From Veillonella sp. (GTDB lineage: Bacteria > Bacillota_C > Negativicutes > Veillonellales > Veillonellaceae), in contig JAGZGB010000092.1 of assembly GCA_018367495.1 (NCBI GenBank), positions 1 through 5,417 on the forward strand: a stretch of DNA of 5,417 bases, given 5' to 3'. This document shows positions 1 to 4,428 of this stretch, piece after piece. The notes under the pieces were generated by a model. The model had not been told where the DNA came from. It ran no database searches and worked only from the letters and a program-made list of their open reading frames with translations. The position numbers and the translations under genes are program-made. Within the stretch, counting starts at the first letter, position 1, and each line of letters begins with the position of its first letter.

Positions 1-222
1 ACCGACGATACGAGCGGATTTCTTGTACGGTTTATTTGGCGTCATGCCTGTTTCGTGCATCGCGTACAAAATACGACGATGTACTGGTTTCAAGCCATCA
101 CGCACATCTGGAAGAGCACGCATAACGATTACAGACATCGCATAATCGATATAAGCGTTCTTCATTTCTTTATCAATCTGAACGGGATGAATATTCCCGT
201 GGGACCATTGTTGGTCTGCCAC
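1..222 (-). CDS. gyrA: DNA gyrase subunit A, N-terminal 74 codons (partial)
   Basis: This is the 5' end of gyrA; the rest lies beyond the left edge of the window. GyrA is the breakage-reunion subunit of the A2B2 topoisomerase that introduces negative supercoils into DNA in the cytoplasm. The reading frame opens [16 protein letters not shown] and continues with the near-invariant [11 protein letters not shown] (residues 24-33 region), [16 protein letters not shown] (35-50) and ILYAMHETG (51-59), all hallmarks of the GyrA/ParC N-terminus. GyrA is favoured over ParC by the opening residues, but the distinction is not absolute on 74 residues. The quinolone-resistance region and catalytic tyrosine are not included. 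The start is GTG at 222, chosen because GAGGTGAG (233-226) sits just upstream and no other start fits. The upstream neighbour on the same strand is a rhuM-like gene, an unusual partner for gyrA. Confidence 0.95.
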   Translation of the reverse strand, partial: MADQQWSHGNIHPVQIDKEMKNAYIDYAMSVIVMRALPDVRDGLKPVHRRILYAMHETGMTPNKPYKKSARIVG

Positions 223-266
223 AATCTCACCTCATTTTACTAACACTATAATAGAATTATCATATA

Positions 267-275
267 ATTATAGCA
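267..275 (-). promoter_or_regulatory. Extended -10 promoter for gyrA
   Basis: Read on the minus strand, the sequence is TGCTATAAT, a perfect -10 hexamer with the TGn extension. It lies about 45 bases upstream of the GTG start of gyrA. No good -35 box is seen at 17 bases, which is usual for extended -10 promoters. It would let gyrA be transcribed independently of the rhuM-like gene upstream. Confidence 0.55.
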
Positions 276-288
276 TTTTTAAGGGATA

Positions 289-304
289 AAGGCTATAAAG
301 CCTT
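289..304 (-). terminator. Weak hairpin after the rhuM-like gene
   Basis: AAGGC (289-293) and GCCTT (300-304) form a five-pair stem with a six-base loop directly after the stop codon of the rhuM-like gene. The minus-strand continuation TTATCCCTT is only moderately T-rich, so termination would be inefficient and read-through into gyrA is possible. This is a marginal call. Confidence 0.3.
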
Positions 305-309
305 CATTA

Positions 310-987
310 TTAGCTATGTTCTTTTACAAACTTATCAAAATCAGAAATTACTTTTTGTTGTGTATTAAATACTTCATATTCACTAATGGCTTTCTTCTGT
401 GCTTGTGTCATAGAAATAAGTCCTTTGTTTGTTAAAATTTGATACTCATTAAAATCTAAAAACTTATCAACACTTTCAATAAAAGCTTTCATAGTAAATA
501 TTTCACGACGTTCACTAGCACGAATTGAACGGATTCTACGTAGCAATTCTTTAAAATAATCTTGCCCAAATGTACGTCCATTTTTTAACATATTATCATC
601 AAGAGCAAATCCTTTAATAATATATTCCCGTAAAACACCTGTTGCCCAAATCCGGAATTGAGTTGCCTTTTTACTATTCACTCGATAACCTACTGCAATA
701 ATGGCATCGAGATTATAAAAGTCTATTACTCGTTTTACACTACGAGATCCTTCTATTTGAACTTGTTCCATTTTGGAACAAGTTCCTAGCTTGTCTAATT
801 CGCCATCAGAATAAATATTATTTAAATGCTTGGATATAGCTTGTGGATTAACATCAAATAGTTTTGATATATCTTTTTGTGTCATCCAAAATGTTTCATC
901 TTTAAATAGTACATTCGTAGAAACAGATTCATTCTCTGCTTGATATACAATAACATTTCCTGTAATTGCATTTTCTAAAGATGTCAT
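310..987 (-). CDS. RhuM-family protein, internally shortened
   Basis: The protein belongs to the RhuM family, named after a gene in a Salmonella pathogenicity island and common in prophages and near restriction-modification loci. Its molecular role is not established. The signature blocks are clear: FWMTQKDISKLFDVN (residues 33-47, a likely DNA-binding helix-turn-helix), ISKHLNNIYSDGEL (51-64), KMEQVQIEGSRSVKR (72-86), FYNLDAIIAVGYRVNS (90-105) and IWATGVLREYIIKGFAL (113-129). The length is 225 residues where I recall about 330 as usual. The reading runs from IRASERR (155-161) straight into TMKAFIESVDKFLDFNEYQ (165-183), blocks normally separated by roughly 100 residues, so an in-frame internal deletion is inferred near base 505. 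ATG at 987 is supported by AGAGAGG (1000-994). The gene is visibly more AT-rich than gyrA or sfsA, which suggests horizontal acquisition. The shortened product may be non-functional or may keep only the DNA-binding half. Confidence 0.85.
   Translation of the reverse strand: MTSLENAITGNVIVYQAENESVSTNVLFKDETFWMTQKDISKLFDVNPQAISKHLNNIYSDGELDKLGTCSKMEQVQIEGSRSVKRVIDFYNLDAIIAVGYRVNSKKATQFRIWATGVLREYIIKGFALDDNMLKNGRTFGQDYFKELLRRIRSIRASERREIFTMKAFIESVDKFLDFNEYQILTNKGLISMTQAQKKAISEYEVFNTQQKVISDFDKFVKEHS
759..785 (-). repeat. Perfect 11-bp inverted repeat inside the rhuM-like gene
   Basis: GAACTTGTTCC (759-769) and GGAACAAGTTC (775-785) are perfect inverted copies separated by ATTTT. They encode the conserved GTCSKMEQV stretch of the protein. 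The mRNA can form a stable hairpin here. It may simply reflect constrained codons, or it may act as an operator for a dimeric DNA-binding protein such as the encoded one. Confidence 0.6.
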
Positions 988-1010
988 ATAATTCCTCTCT
1001 ATATTTAATA

Positions 1011-1019
1011 TTTATATCA
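1011..1019 (-). promoter_or_regulatory. Candidate extended -10 promoter of the rhuM-like gene
   Basis: On the minus strand TGATATAAA gives a TGn-extended -10 with five of six consensus bases. A start about seven bases on would leave a leader of only some 16 bases before the ATG, just enough to hold the AGAGAGG ribosome binding site. No -35 box is evident. Co-transcription from the lipoprotein gene is an alternative, because no clear terminator lies between the two genes. Confidence 0.3.
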
Positions 1020-1052
1020 CATTGAACACTTATAACTATCTCTACCTTTTAT

Positions 1053-1167
1053 TTAATGTGCCCCATGTTGTATCATATGATCTAAAATGCTAACAAATTC
1101 TCGTTCCACACCAGTTGTATCGTTAGCAGTACTGCCAATCCCAGTTAGCATGGTTTCTTTCCAATCA
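1053..1167 (-). pseudogene. Out-of-frame C-terminal tail of the lipoprotein gene
   Basis: Immediately after an A6 run (plus-strand T6, 1168-1173) the frame one base away continues open as NDWKETMLTGIGSTANDT, then GVEREFVSILDHMIQHGAH and a TAA at 1055-1053. The composition is protein-like and the frame joins smoothly to the upstream residues SFRFMEK. One extra A in the run would fuse this tail to the lipoprotein and give about 265 residues in place of 234. I therefore read it as the original C-terminus, now disconnected. It could instead be a 32-residue gene starting at the ATG at 1151, but no ribosome binding site of its own is evident. Confidence 0.6.
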
Positions 1168-1849
1168 TTTTTTCCATAAATCTAAAGCTTATTAAATACT
1201 TCGCTTTTGTTTTATCCTCTTCCCCATTTGGCAAATAGTAAAAGCCTATGCTTCTTTCAGTGTGTAACAGTGCTGGATTATCTTGCGGTTTATATTGGCT
1301 ATATATAGATTTCATAAAGGAAAGAACATCTTCACCCTTTACAGATTTATCGACAAAAACAATCTCATCGTATGTAAATAAAGGTATCTTATTAGTTCCT
1401 GCTACACGTGTTACTTTAAATTTAGCAAGCCCCAACGCCTCCTCGTGAGTCGCCATCCGCATGCCATACTGCTTAGCACTTTCCACTAAAAAACCATTCA
1501 AATGAACTAAATACGCCTGAGAATACGCAAAATCAGCATCATTATCTCTTTCACCACCAGGTGCAGGCAAGGTTGGGCTTTTCACCACAGAATTTGTAGT
1601 AAAGGTAAAGCCATTACTTTCATCATAAAAAACATACACATTCCGTTGGAAGGGCTTCTCCTTCTCCACCACAGACGACTGGAGAACAAGATTAGGATGC
1701 ACAACAGCGAACTCCTTCTCCACACTAGCCTTAATATCCTCTGGCGTCGCAGGATCACCATTCGCTGTCGTCCATATAAAAGAACAACCACTCAACACAA
1801 CACTACAAATACCAACAACAATCAACAACACACACCTAAACAACGTCAT
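1145..1849 (-). CDS. Predicted lipoprotein of unknown function, frameshifted C-terminus
   Basis: I do not recognise the family. The N-terminus is a lipoprotein signal: MTLFR, a hydrophobic stretch (residues 6-18) and the lipobox LSGC with the lipidated cysteine at C22, so the mature protein should be anchored in a membrane facing the periplasm or the outside. The remaining 212 residues are soluble, mixed alpha/beta in character, and contain SVEKEFAVVHPNL, GFTFTTNSV and FLVESAKQYGMRMATHEEAL. No catalytic motif is visible. ATG at 1849 is chosen over an in-frame TTG at 1855 because GGGGAG (1861-1856) abuts the TTG directly but lies six bases from the ATG. The last seven residues (MIGKKPC) look like frameshift read-out: the A6 run at 1168-1173 probably lost one base, and the true tail continues to 1053. 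The gene lies downstream of sfsA in the same direction, separated by a highly structured 76-base gap. Confidence 0.75.
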   Translation of the reverse strand: MTLFRCVLLIVVGICSVVLSGCSFIWTTANGDPATPEDIKASVEKEFAVVHPNLVLQSSVVEKEKPFQRNVYVFYDESNGFTFTTNSVVKSPTLPAPGGERDNDADFAYSQAYLVHLNGFLVESAKQYGMRMATHEEALGLAKFKVTRVAGTNKIPLFTYDEIVFVDKSVKGEDVLSFMKSIYSQYKPQDNPALLHTERSIGFYYLPNGEEDKTKAKYLISFRFMEKMIGKKPC

Positions 1850-1876
1850 ACACAACTCCCCTTTCTCTCCATTTAG

Positions 1877-1925
1877 TAGCTTTAGAATGAATATGCTAAT
1901 GCATATGGTTTATAGATTAAAGCTA
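1877..1925 (-). repeat. Nested hairpin between sfsA and the lipoprotein gene
   Basis: TAGCTTTA (1877-1884) and TAAAGCTA (1918-1925) are perfect eight-base inverted copies. Between them ATATGC (1891-1896) and GCATAT (1901-1906) form a second six-pair hairpin with a TAAT loop. In the minus-strand transcript this whole unit lies just after the sfsA stop codon and ends 15 bases before the GGGGAG ribosome binding site of the lipoprotein gene. It shares bases with the larger repeat at 1884-1958, so the two folds exclude each other. Confidence 0.6.
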
Positions 1926-1964
1926 TTATTCAACCATCTCATCTAGCATATTCATTCTGTAAAG
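1880..1964 (-). repeat. Long inverted repeat spanning the sfsA stop codon
   Basis: AGAATGAATATGCTA (1884-1898) has a perfect 15-base inverted copy at 1944-1958. The pairing extends outward through CTTT (1880-1883) with AAAG (1961-1964) after a two-base bulge. It extends inward through ATGGTT (1905-1910) with AACCAT (1932-1937), giving about 25 pairs. One arm is coding sequence for the last residues of SfsA (YRMNMLDEMV) and the stop codon lies in the loop. There is no T-run after it, so it is a poor intrinsic terminator; protection of the mRNA 3' end or control of the next gene is possible. Confidence 0.7.
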
Positions 1965-3086
1965 TTCCACTACGTCCATGAATTCTTTATTGTGTATCGG
2001 ATTTTCACTCATCCCAAATAGGTGGCTGTTACAGTTACAGTCGGAGCATCCAAATTTAGGTACGTCCCATTCGGCAACGCCACGTACCGCATCAGCGAGA
2101 GCACATTCCGCATCAGCCCAGCTAGTTCGAATCGGTAGACCTGCAATCATTTCACAGTGACCACGGAAGTAGTCTAGATGCCAGTGCATTTTCTTCCGTT
2201 TTCGCTTATGGCGCTCAATGCGTTTCGTTAAATTCGCCTTCGCAGAGCCTACGTACATATAGTATCCCGCCTTGAAATGCATCATTCCTTTAGATCCAAT
2301 CTCAAGGTCTAGATCATGGTCGAGATGCATGACCATCACATATACGCCACTATCATGGGCCTCCGTATCGAGAATTCTACTAGGATAGGAGCATTCACGT
2401 GTTACGGTCGGCATAGTAAAAGTCTCATCCCACGCCACTGCAACAGCTTTCCAATCTAAAGATGGTGCCACCTCTTTGAAGGTTTTAGCAAATTCTAAAT
2501 CCGTATGGTAGTCCGGTAAGAACCACTGCGCTCTATCCCATTGCACGAGGAATAGAACCCCTGTATGGTAACCTTCGTTTTGTAGTTCTTTCAAATGTAG
2601 TAAATGCTTACGTCCTCGCTCCGTAATAGCATCAGGGAACATAGCACCGGTCTTAGAGAATAACGTACAAGACTTAACCTCTAACAGGAACTCATCGCCT
2701 TTATCATTGGTGAGGAGCAAATCAAAACGAGATGATGTACCGTGTAGTTTAACTGTATACTCTCGTCTTACAATGCGCCACTCTTCCCAACCTGAGATAA
2801 GTTTATTTTCAATCAAATGCTGTGCTACATCATTACTATAGTTAGTGTCGAGCATAATCACGACGCCATCGCGCTCGATGCCGACCACACGATATTTCGT
2901 TTTTGCATCCGGTTTATCATGAGGCACAATGTACATCGTTACACCCGTAAACAATAGCTCCCACATGCGACCAGGATTTGGCAAATGAGCGAGCACTCTT
3001 TCACCATTCAAATCTAAGGTCACCACAAAACGGTTCGGGCGACCTGTATATGTTGCTTTCAAAATTGTATCGTAAAGGACCTTCAT
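1926..3086 (-). CDS. sfsA: SfsA nuclease-fold protein fused to a GIY-YIG (DUF123) domain
   Basis: Residues 1-235 are SfsA, the sugar fermentation stimulation protein, a DNA-binding protein with a PD-(D/E)XK nuclease fold. The family signature NRFVVTLDLNGERV-LAHLPNPGRMWELL (18-45) is present, and the catalytic-type acidic and lysine residues appear as D122, E136 and K138 in RFDLLL and LLEVKS. Residues 245-360 are a DUF123/GIY-YIG-type domain: GVY (247-249), YMYVGSA (276-282), R289 in LTKRIERH, HWHLDYF (301-307), E327, and the cysteine-rich end FGCSDCNCNSHLF (C347, C350, C352, H355). The product is thus a double nuclease-fold protein of 386 residues, where stand-alone SfsA is about 230. The start at 3086 is preferred to upstream in-frame ATGs (3107, 3089) because AGGAG (3096-3092) is five bases from it. 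The gene faces away from the reductase operon across a shared control region. Both activities are inferred from family membership; the true substrate is unknown. Confidence 0.9.
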   Translation of the reverse strand: MKVLYDTILKATYTGRPNRFVVTLDLNGERVLAHLPNPGRMWELLFTGVTMYIVPHDKPDAKTKYRVVGIERDGVVIMLDTNYSNDVAQHLIENKLISGWEEWRIVRREYTVKLHGTSSRFDLLLTNDKGDEFLLEVKSCTLFSKTGAMFPDAITERGRKHLLHLKELQNEGYHTGVLFLVQWDRAQWFLPDYHTDLEFAKTFKEVAPSLDWKAVAVAWDETFTMPTVTRECSYPSRILDTEAHDSGVYVMVMHLDHDLDLEIGSKGMMHFKAGYYMYVGSAKANLTKRIERHKRKRKKMHWHLDYFRGHCEMIAGLPIRTSWADAECALADAVRGVAEWDVPKFGCSDCNCNSHLFGMSENPIHNKEFMDVVELYRMNMLDEMVE

Positions 3087-3120
3087 CATATCTCCTATAT
3101 CAATCATATTCTATACATTT

Positions 3121-3150
3121 ATTATACGATAAGTGACCTAAATGTTTCAC
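3121..3150 (-). promoter_or_regulatory. sfsA promoter
   Basis: On the minus strand a perfect TATAAT (3126-3121) lies 18 bases from GTGAAA (3150-3145), which matches the -35 consensus at four of six positions. Transcription would start near 3114, leaving a leader of about 28 bases before the ATG at 3086. The -35 box lies within the TTTCACGTGAAA palindrome, so a protein bound there would be expected to block sfsA transcription. Confidence 0.55.
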
Positions 3151-3169
3151 GTGAAAACATTATCGTATA
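3123..3169. repeat. Inverted repeat around the parS-like palindrome, with back-to-back -10 boxes
   Basis: TATACGATAA (3123-3132) and TTATCGTATA (3160-3169) are perfect ten-base inverted copies flanking the central palindrome. Just beyond or within each arm is a TATAAT hexamer, one on the minus strand (3126-3121, sfsA) and one on the plus strand (3168-3173). The plus-strand one has TTCACG (3146-3151) at 16 bases as a weak -35, so a second, far-upstream promoter for the reductase operon is possible. Confidence 0.45.
3143..3158. promoter_or_regulatory. parS-like ParB/Noc-type binding site
   Basis: TGTTTCACGTGAAAAC contains a perfect 12-base palindrome TTTCACGTGAAA and matches the well-known parS consensus TGTTNCACGTGAAACA at all but the last two positions. 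parS sites are loaded by ParB (or the paralogue Noc in some Firmicutes) and cluster around the replication origin; gyrA, about 3 kb away, is often origin-proximal. The mismatches and the overlap with promoter boxes leave room for an ordinary repressor operator instead. Confidence 0.4.
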
Positions 3170-3182
3170 TAATCATAGATAG

Positions 3183-3197
3183 TATTAATAATTAATA
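3183..3197. repeat. AT-only palindrome TATTAAT-A-ATTAATA
   Basis: A perfect seven-base inverted repeat with one central base lies in the divergent intergenic region, upstream of the reductase promoter. It could be an operator, but such AT-only palindromes arise readily by chance in AT-rich intergenic DNA. Confidence 0.25.
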
Positions 3198-3215
3198 TTG
3201 AAATTTTTCATTTTT

Positions 3216-3229
3216 GTAGCTTAGGTTAC
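3216..3229. promoter_or_regulatory. Candidate CRP/FNR-family (HcpR-like) operator
   Basis: GTAGC-TTAG-GTTAC is an inverted repeat with one mismatch, and flanking T and A extend the dyad to TGTAGC/GTTACA. It resembles the GTAAC-N4-GTTAC form that I recall for HcpR-type regulators of nitrite and sulfur reduction genes in clostridia. Its centre lies about 41.5 bases before the start predicted from the TATACT box, the classic class II activator position, and that promoter has no proper -35 box. The assignment to HcpR is from memory and tentative. Confidence 0.4.
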
Positions 3230-3251
3230 ATTATTACGTGTTAAAATAGTT

Positions 3252-3257
3252 TATACT
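3252..3257 (+). promoter_or_regulatory. -10 box of the reductase operon
   Basis: TATACT matches the -10 consensus at five of six positions and would start transcription near 3264. No recognisable -35 hexamer lies at 16-18 bases, which fits an activator-dependent promoter served by the dyad at 3216-3229. The resulting leader is about 207 bases long and highly structured. Confidence 0.5.
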
Positions 3258-3267
3258 AAGAACATCA

Positions 3268-3294
3268 GGTCAGTATTTAATACCCGTACTGATC
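3268..3294 (+). promoter_or_regulatory. First leader hairpin of the reductase operon
   Basis: GGTCAGTA (3268-3275) pairs with TACTGATC (3287-3294) through seven Watson-Crick pairs and one G-T wobble. The 11-base loop contains ACCCG (3282-3286), complementary to CGGGT (3302-3306) in the next helix. That loop could form a pseudoknot or compete with the closing helix of the following structure. Confidence 0.5.
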
Positions 3295-3386
3295 GTTACG
3301 CCGGGTTTTGATGAGGCATCGCCTAGTTGATCTCATCACGCTGTTCGTATACGTGCGAAGCTTTCACAAAACCCAATGGCGTGTAA
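3295..3386 (+). promoter_or_regulatory. Structured leader RNA, Moco-riboswitch-like
   Basis: Three nested helices can be drawn. A long closing helix pairs ACGCC (3298-3302) with GGCGT (3378-3382) and GGGTTTT (3303-3309) with AAAACCC (3368-3374), with AAT bulged on the 3' side. Inside it, GATGAG (3310-3315) pairs with CTCATC (3332-3337), and TTCGTA (3344-3349) pairs with TGCGAA (3354-3359), the latter capped by TACG. The conserved-looking pieces ACGCCGGGTT, CATCACGCT and ACCC-AA-GGCGT, and their order, resemble the Moco RNA motif (molybdenum or tungsten cofactor riboswitch) as I remember it. That class usually precedes molybdate transport, cofactor synthesis or molybdoenzyme genes. The gene downstream here encodes a siroheme enzyme, which would be an unusual target. 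The structure itself is well supported; the class is an inference. Confidence 0.5.
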
Positions 3387-3470
3387 AGATTATATATAAA
3401 GAATCATATAGATTAACTAAGTAGTTTAAGCCACTATTCTCCGCAGAGAGGGCTCGAGAAAGGATCTAAC
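3387..3470 (+). promoter_or_regulatory. Expression-platform region and ribosome binding site
   Basis: This AT-rich stretch links the folded leader to the reductase start codon. AAAGGA ends at 3464, six bases before the ATG. Just ahead, TTCTC (3437-3441) can pair with GAGAA (3456-3460), a small stem abutting the ribosome binding site that could affect its accessibility. No terminator-like hairpin with a T-run is seen, so control by translation is more likely than by attenuation. Confidence 0.4.
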
Positions 3471-4427
3471 ATGGCACAAATTGCAGCAAATTTACAACGC
3501 ATTAAAAACGGCCAACGCCGTTATGCAATTACACCTCGCATTCCTGCAGGTTTCATTCAACCAGAACAATTACAAAAATATATCGACGTAGCTAATGAGT
3601 TCGGTGCCGTTCTTAAATTGACTGGCAGCCAACGCATTATGATTACGAATTTGAAAGCAGAAGACGTAGATAAAGCTTGGGAAATGCTCGGCATGGAGCC
3701 AGCGTACACTGTATCTAACCGCGTGCGCAGCGTAAAAATCTGCCCAGGTACTACATTCTGTAAACGTGCTAAACAAGACAGTGTACATCTTGGTATGCAA
3801 ATTGAACGCAAATATTTGTCTCAAGAAATGCCAAGTAAAATGAAAATCGGCGTATCCGGTTGTATTAACTCTTGTACTGAAAGCCGCATGAAAGATGTTG
3901 GTATTATCGGTACTGTAGAGGGTTGGAATGTTTACGCTGGCGGTAGCGGCGGTGCTCATCCACGCATTGGCGACCTCATCGCTGAAGTAACAACTGAAAA
4001 AGAAGCTCTTGCATTAGTAGATCGTATCATTGCATACTATAAAGAAAATGCACAAATCGAGCGCATGGGCGAATTTATTGACCGCATTGGTTTAGAGGCT
4101 TTCAAAGCAGCTGTATTAGGCGACCTTGAAGGTGCTCCAGCTGAAAGCAAATCCGACGAACCAGCTGTGTTCTTGCCTGGTCATGGTAACGACCCTGAAC
4201 CAGAAGCACCACGCCTCGAAGAAGGTGCCCCTATTACACCAGATACAATCATTCGCGATATCGTAGATACATATCCAAATGTTGTACCTGTGTTACAAAG
4301 CATCGGCATGGGTTGCCTTGGTTGCCCATCTTCTACGGCTGAACCATTATGGCAAGCTGCAGAAATTCACGGTGTTAATGTATACGATTTAGTTCAAAAA
4401 TTAGAAACAGCACGAAAAGGAGCTTAA
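3471..4427 (+). CDS. Siroheme sulfite/nitrite reductase-like protein with C-terminal DUF1858
   Basis: Residues 10-75 match the ferredoxin-like half domain of nitrite/sulfite reductases (RRYAITPRIPAGFIQPEQL, then GAVLKLTGSQRIMITNL). Residues 85-215 carry the siroheme/[4Fe-4S] cysteine set: C91 and C97 in ICPGTTFC, and C131 and C135 in GVSGCINSC, giving C-x5-C and C-x3-C. Proteins of this family reduce sulfite or nitrite by six electrons in the cytoplasm. This one has a single module instead of the duplicated arrangement of assimilatory reductases, so it may work as a dimer or on a different substrate. A proline- and acid-rich linker (220-255) leads to DUF1858 (257-314) with the CLGCP motif (C282, C285), a likely redox or metal-binding tail. 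The start is supported by AGGA six bases upstream. The next gene begins one base after the stop. Electron donor and real substrate cannot be read from the sequence. Confidence 0.88.
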   Translation: MAQIAANLQRIKNGQRRYAITPRIPAGFIQPEQLQKYIDVANEFGAVLKLTGSQRIMITNLKAEDVDKAWEMLGMEPAYTVSNRVRSVKICPGTTFCKRAKQDSVHLGMQIERKYLSQEMPSKMKIGVSGCINSCTESRMKDVGIIGTVEGWNVYAGGSGGAHPRIGDLIAEVTTEKEALALVDRIIAYYKENAQIERMGEFIDRIGLEAFKAAVLGDLEGAPAESKSDEPAVFLPGHGNDPEPEAPRLEEGAPITPDTIIRDIVDTYPNVVPVLQSIGMGCLGCPSSTAEPLWQAAEIHGVNVYDLVQKLETARKGA

Positions 4428-4428
4428 T

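Noticed and set aside
55..243. Plus-strand open frame over the gyrA start
   Set aside because: It is the antisense shadow of the gyrA N-terminus.
1166..1175. Programmed -1 ribosomal frameshifting at the A6 run of the lipoprotein gene
   Set aside because: The zero-frame codons GAA-AAA-ATG do not form a canonical slippery heptamer and I see no stimulating structure placed after it; a lost base is simpler, though transcriptional slippage cannot be excluded.
1849..1855. TTG at 1855 as the lipoprotein start
   Set aside because: The GGGGAG ribosome binding site touches the TTG with no spacing, while the ATG at 1849 has six bases.
3311..3424. A 37-codon open frame starting MRHRLVDLITLF within the reductase leader
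   Set aside because: It has no ribosome binding site, starts inside a base-paired helix and overlaps the folded RNA entirely; the RNA structure explains the sequence better.
3264..3470. T-box, TPP, cobalamin or SAM riboswitch in the leader
   Set aside because: None of the sequence hallmarks of these classes is present, for example the T-box AGGGTGG element or the TPP CTGAGA element.
3570..3959. Long open frames antisense to the reductase gene
   Set aside because: They are shadows of a gene with clear cysteine motifs and have no credible start signals.
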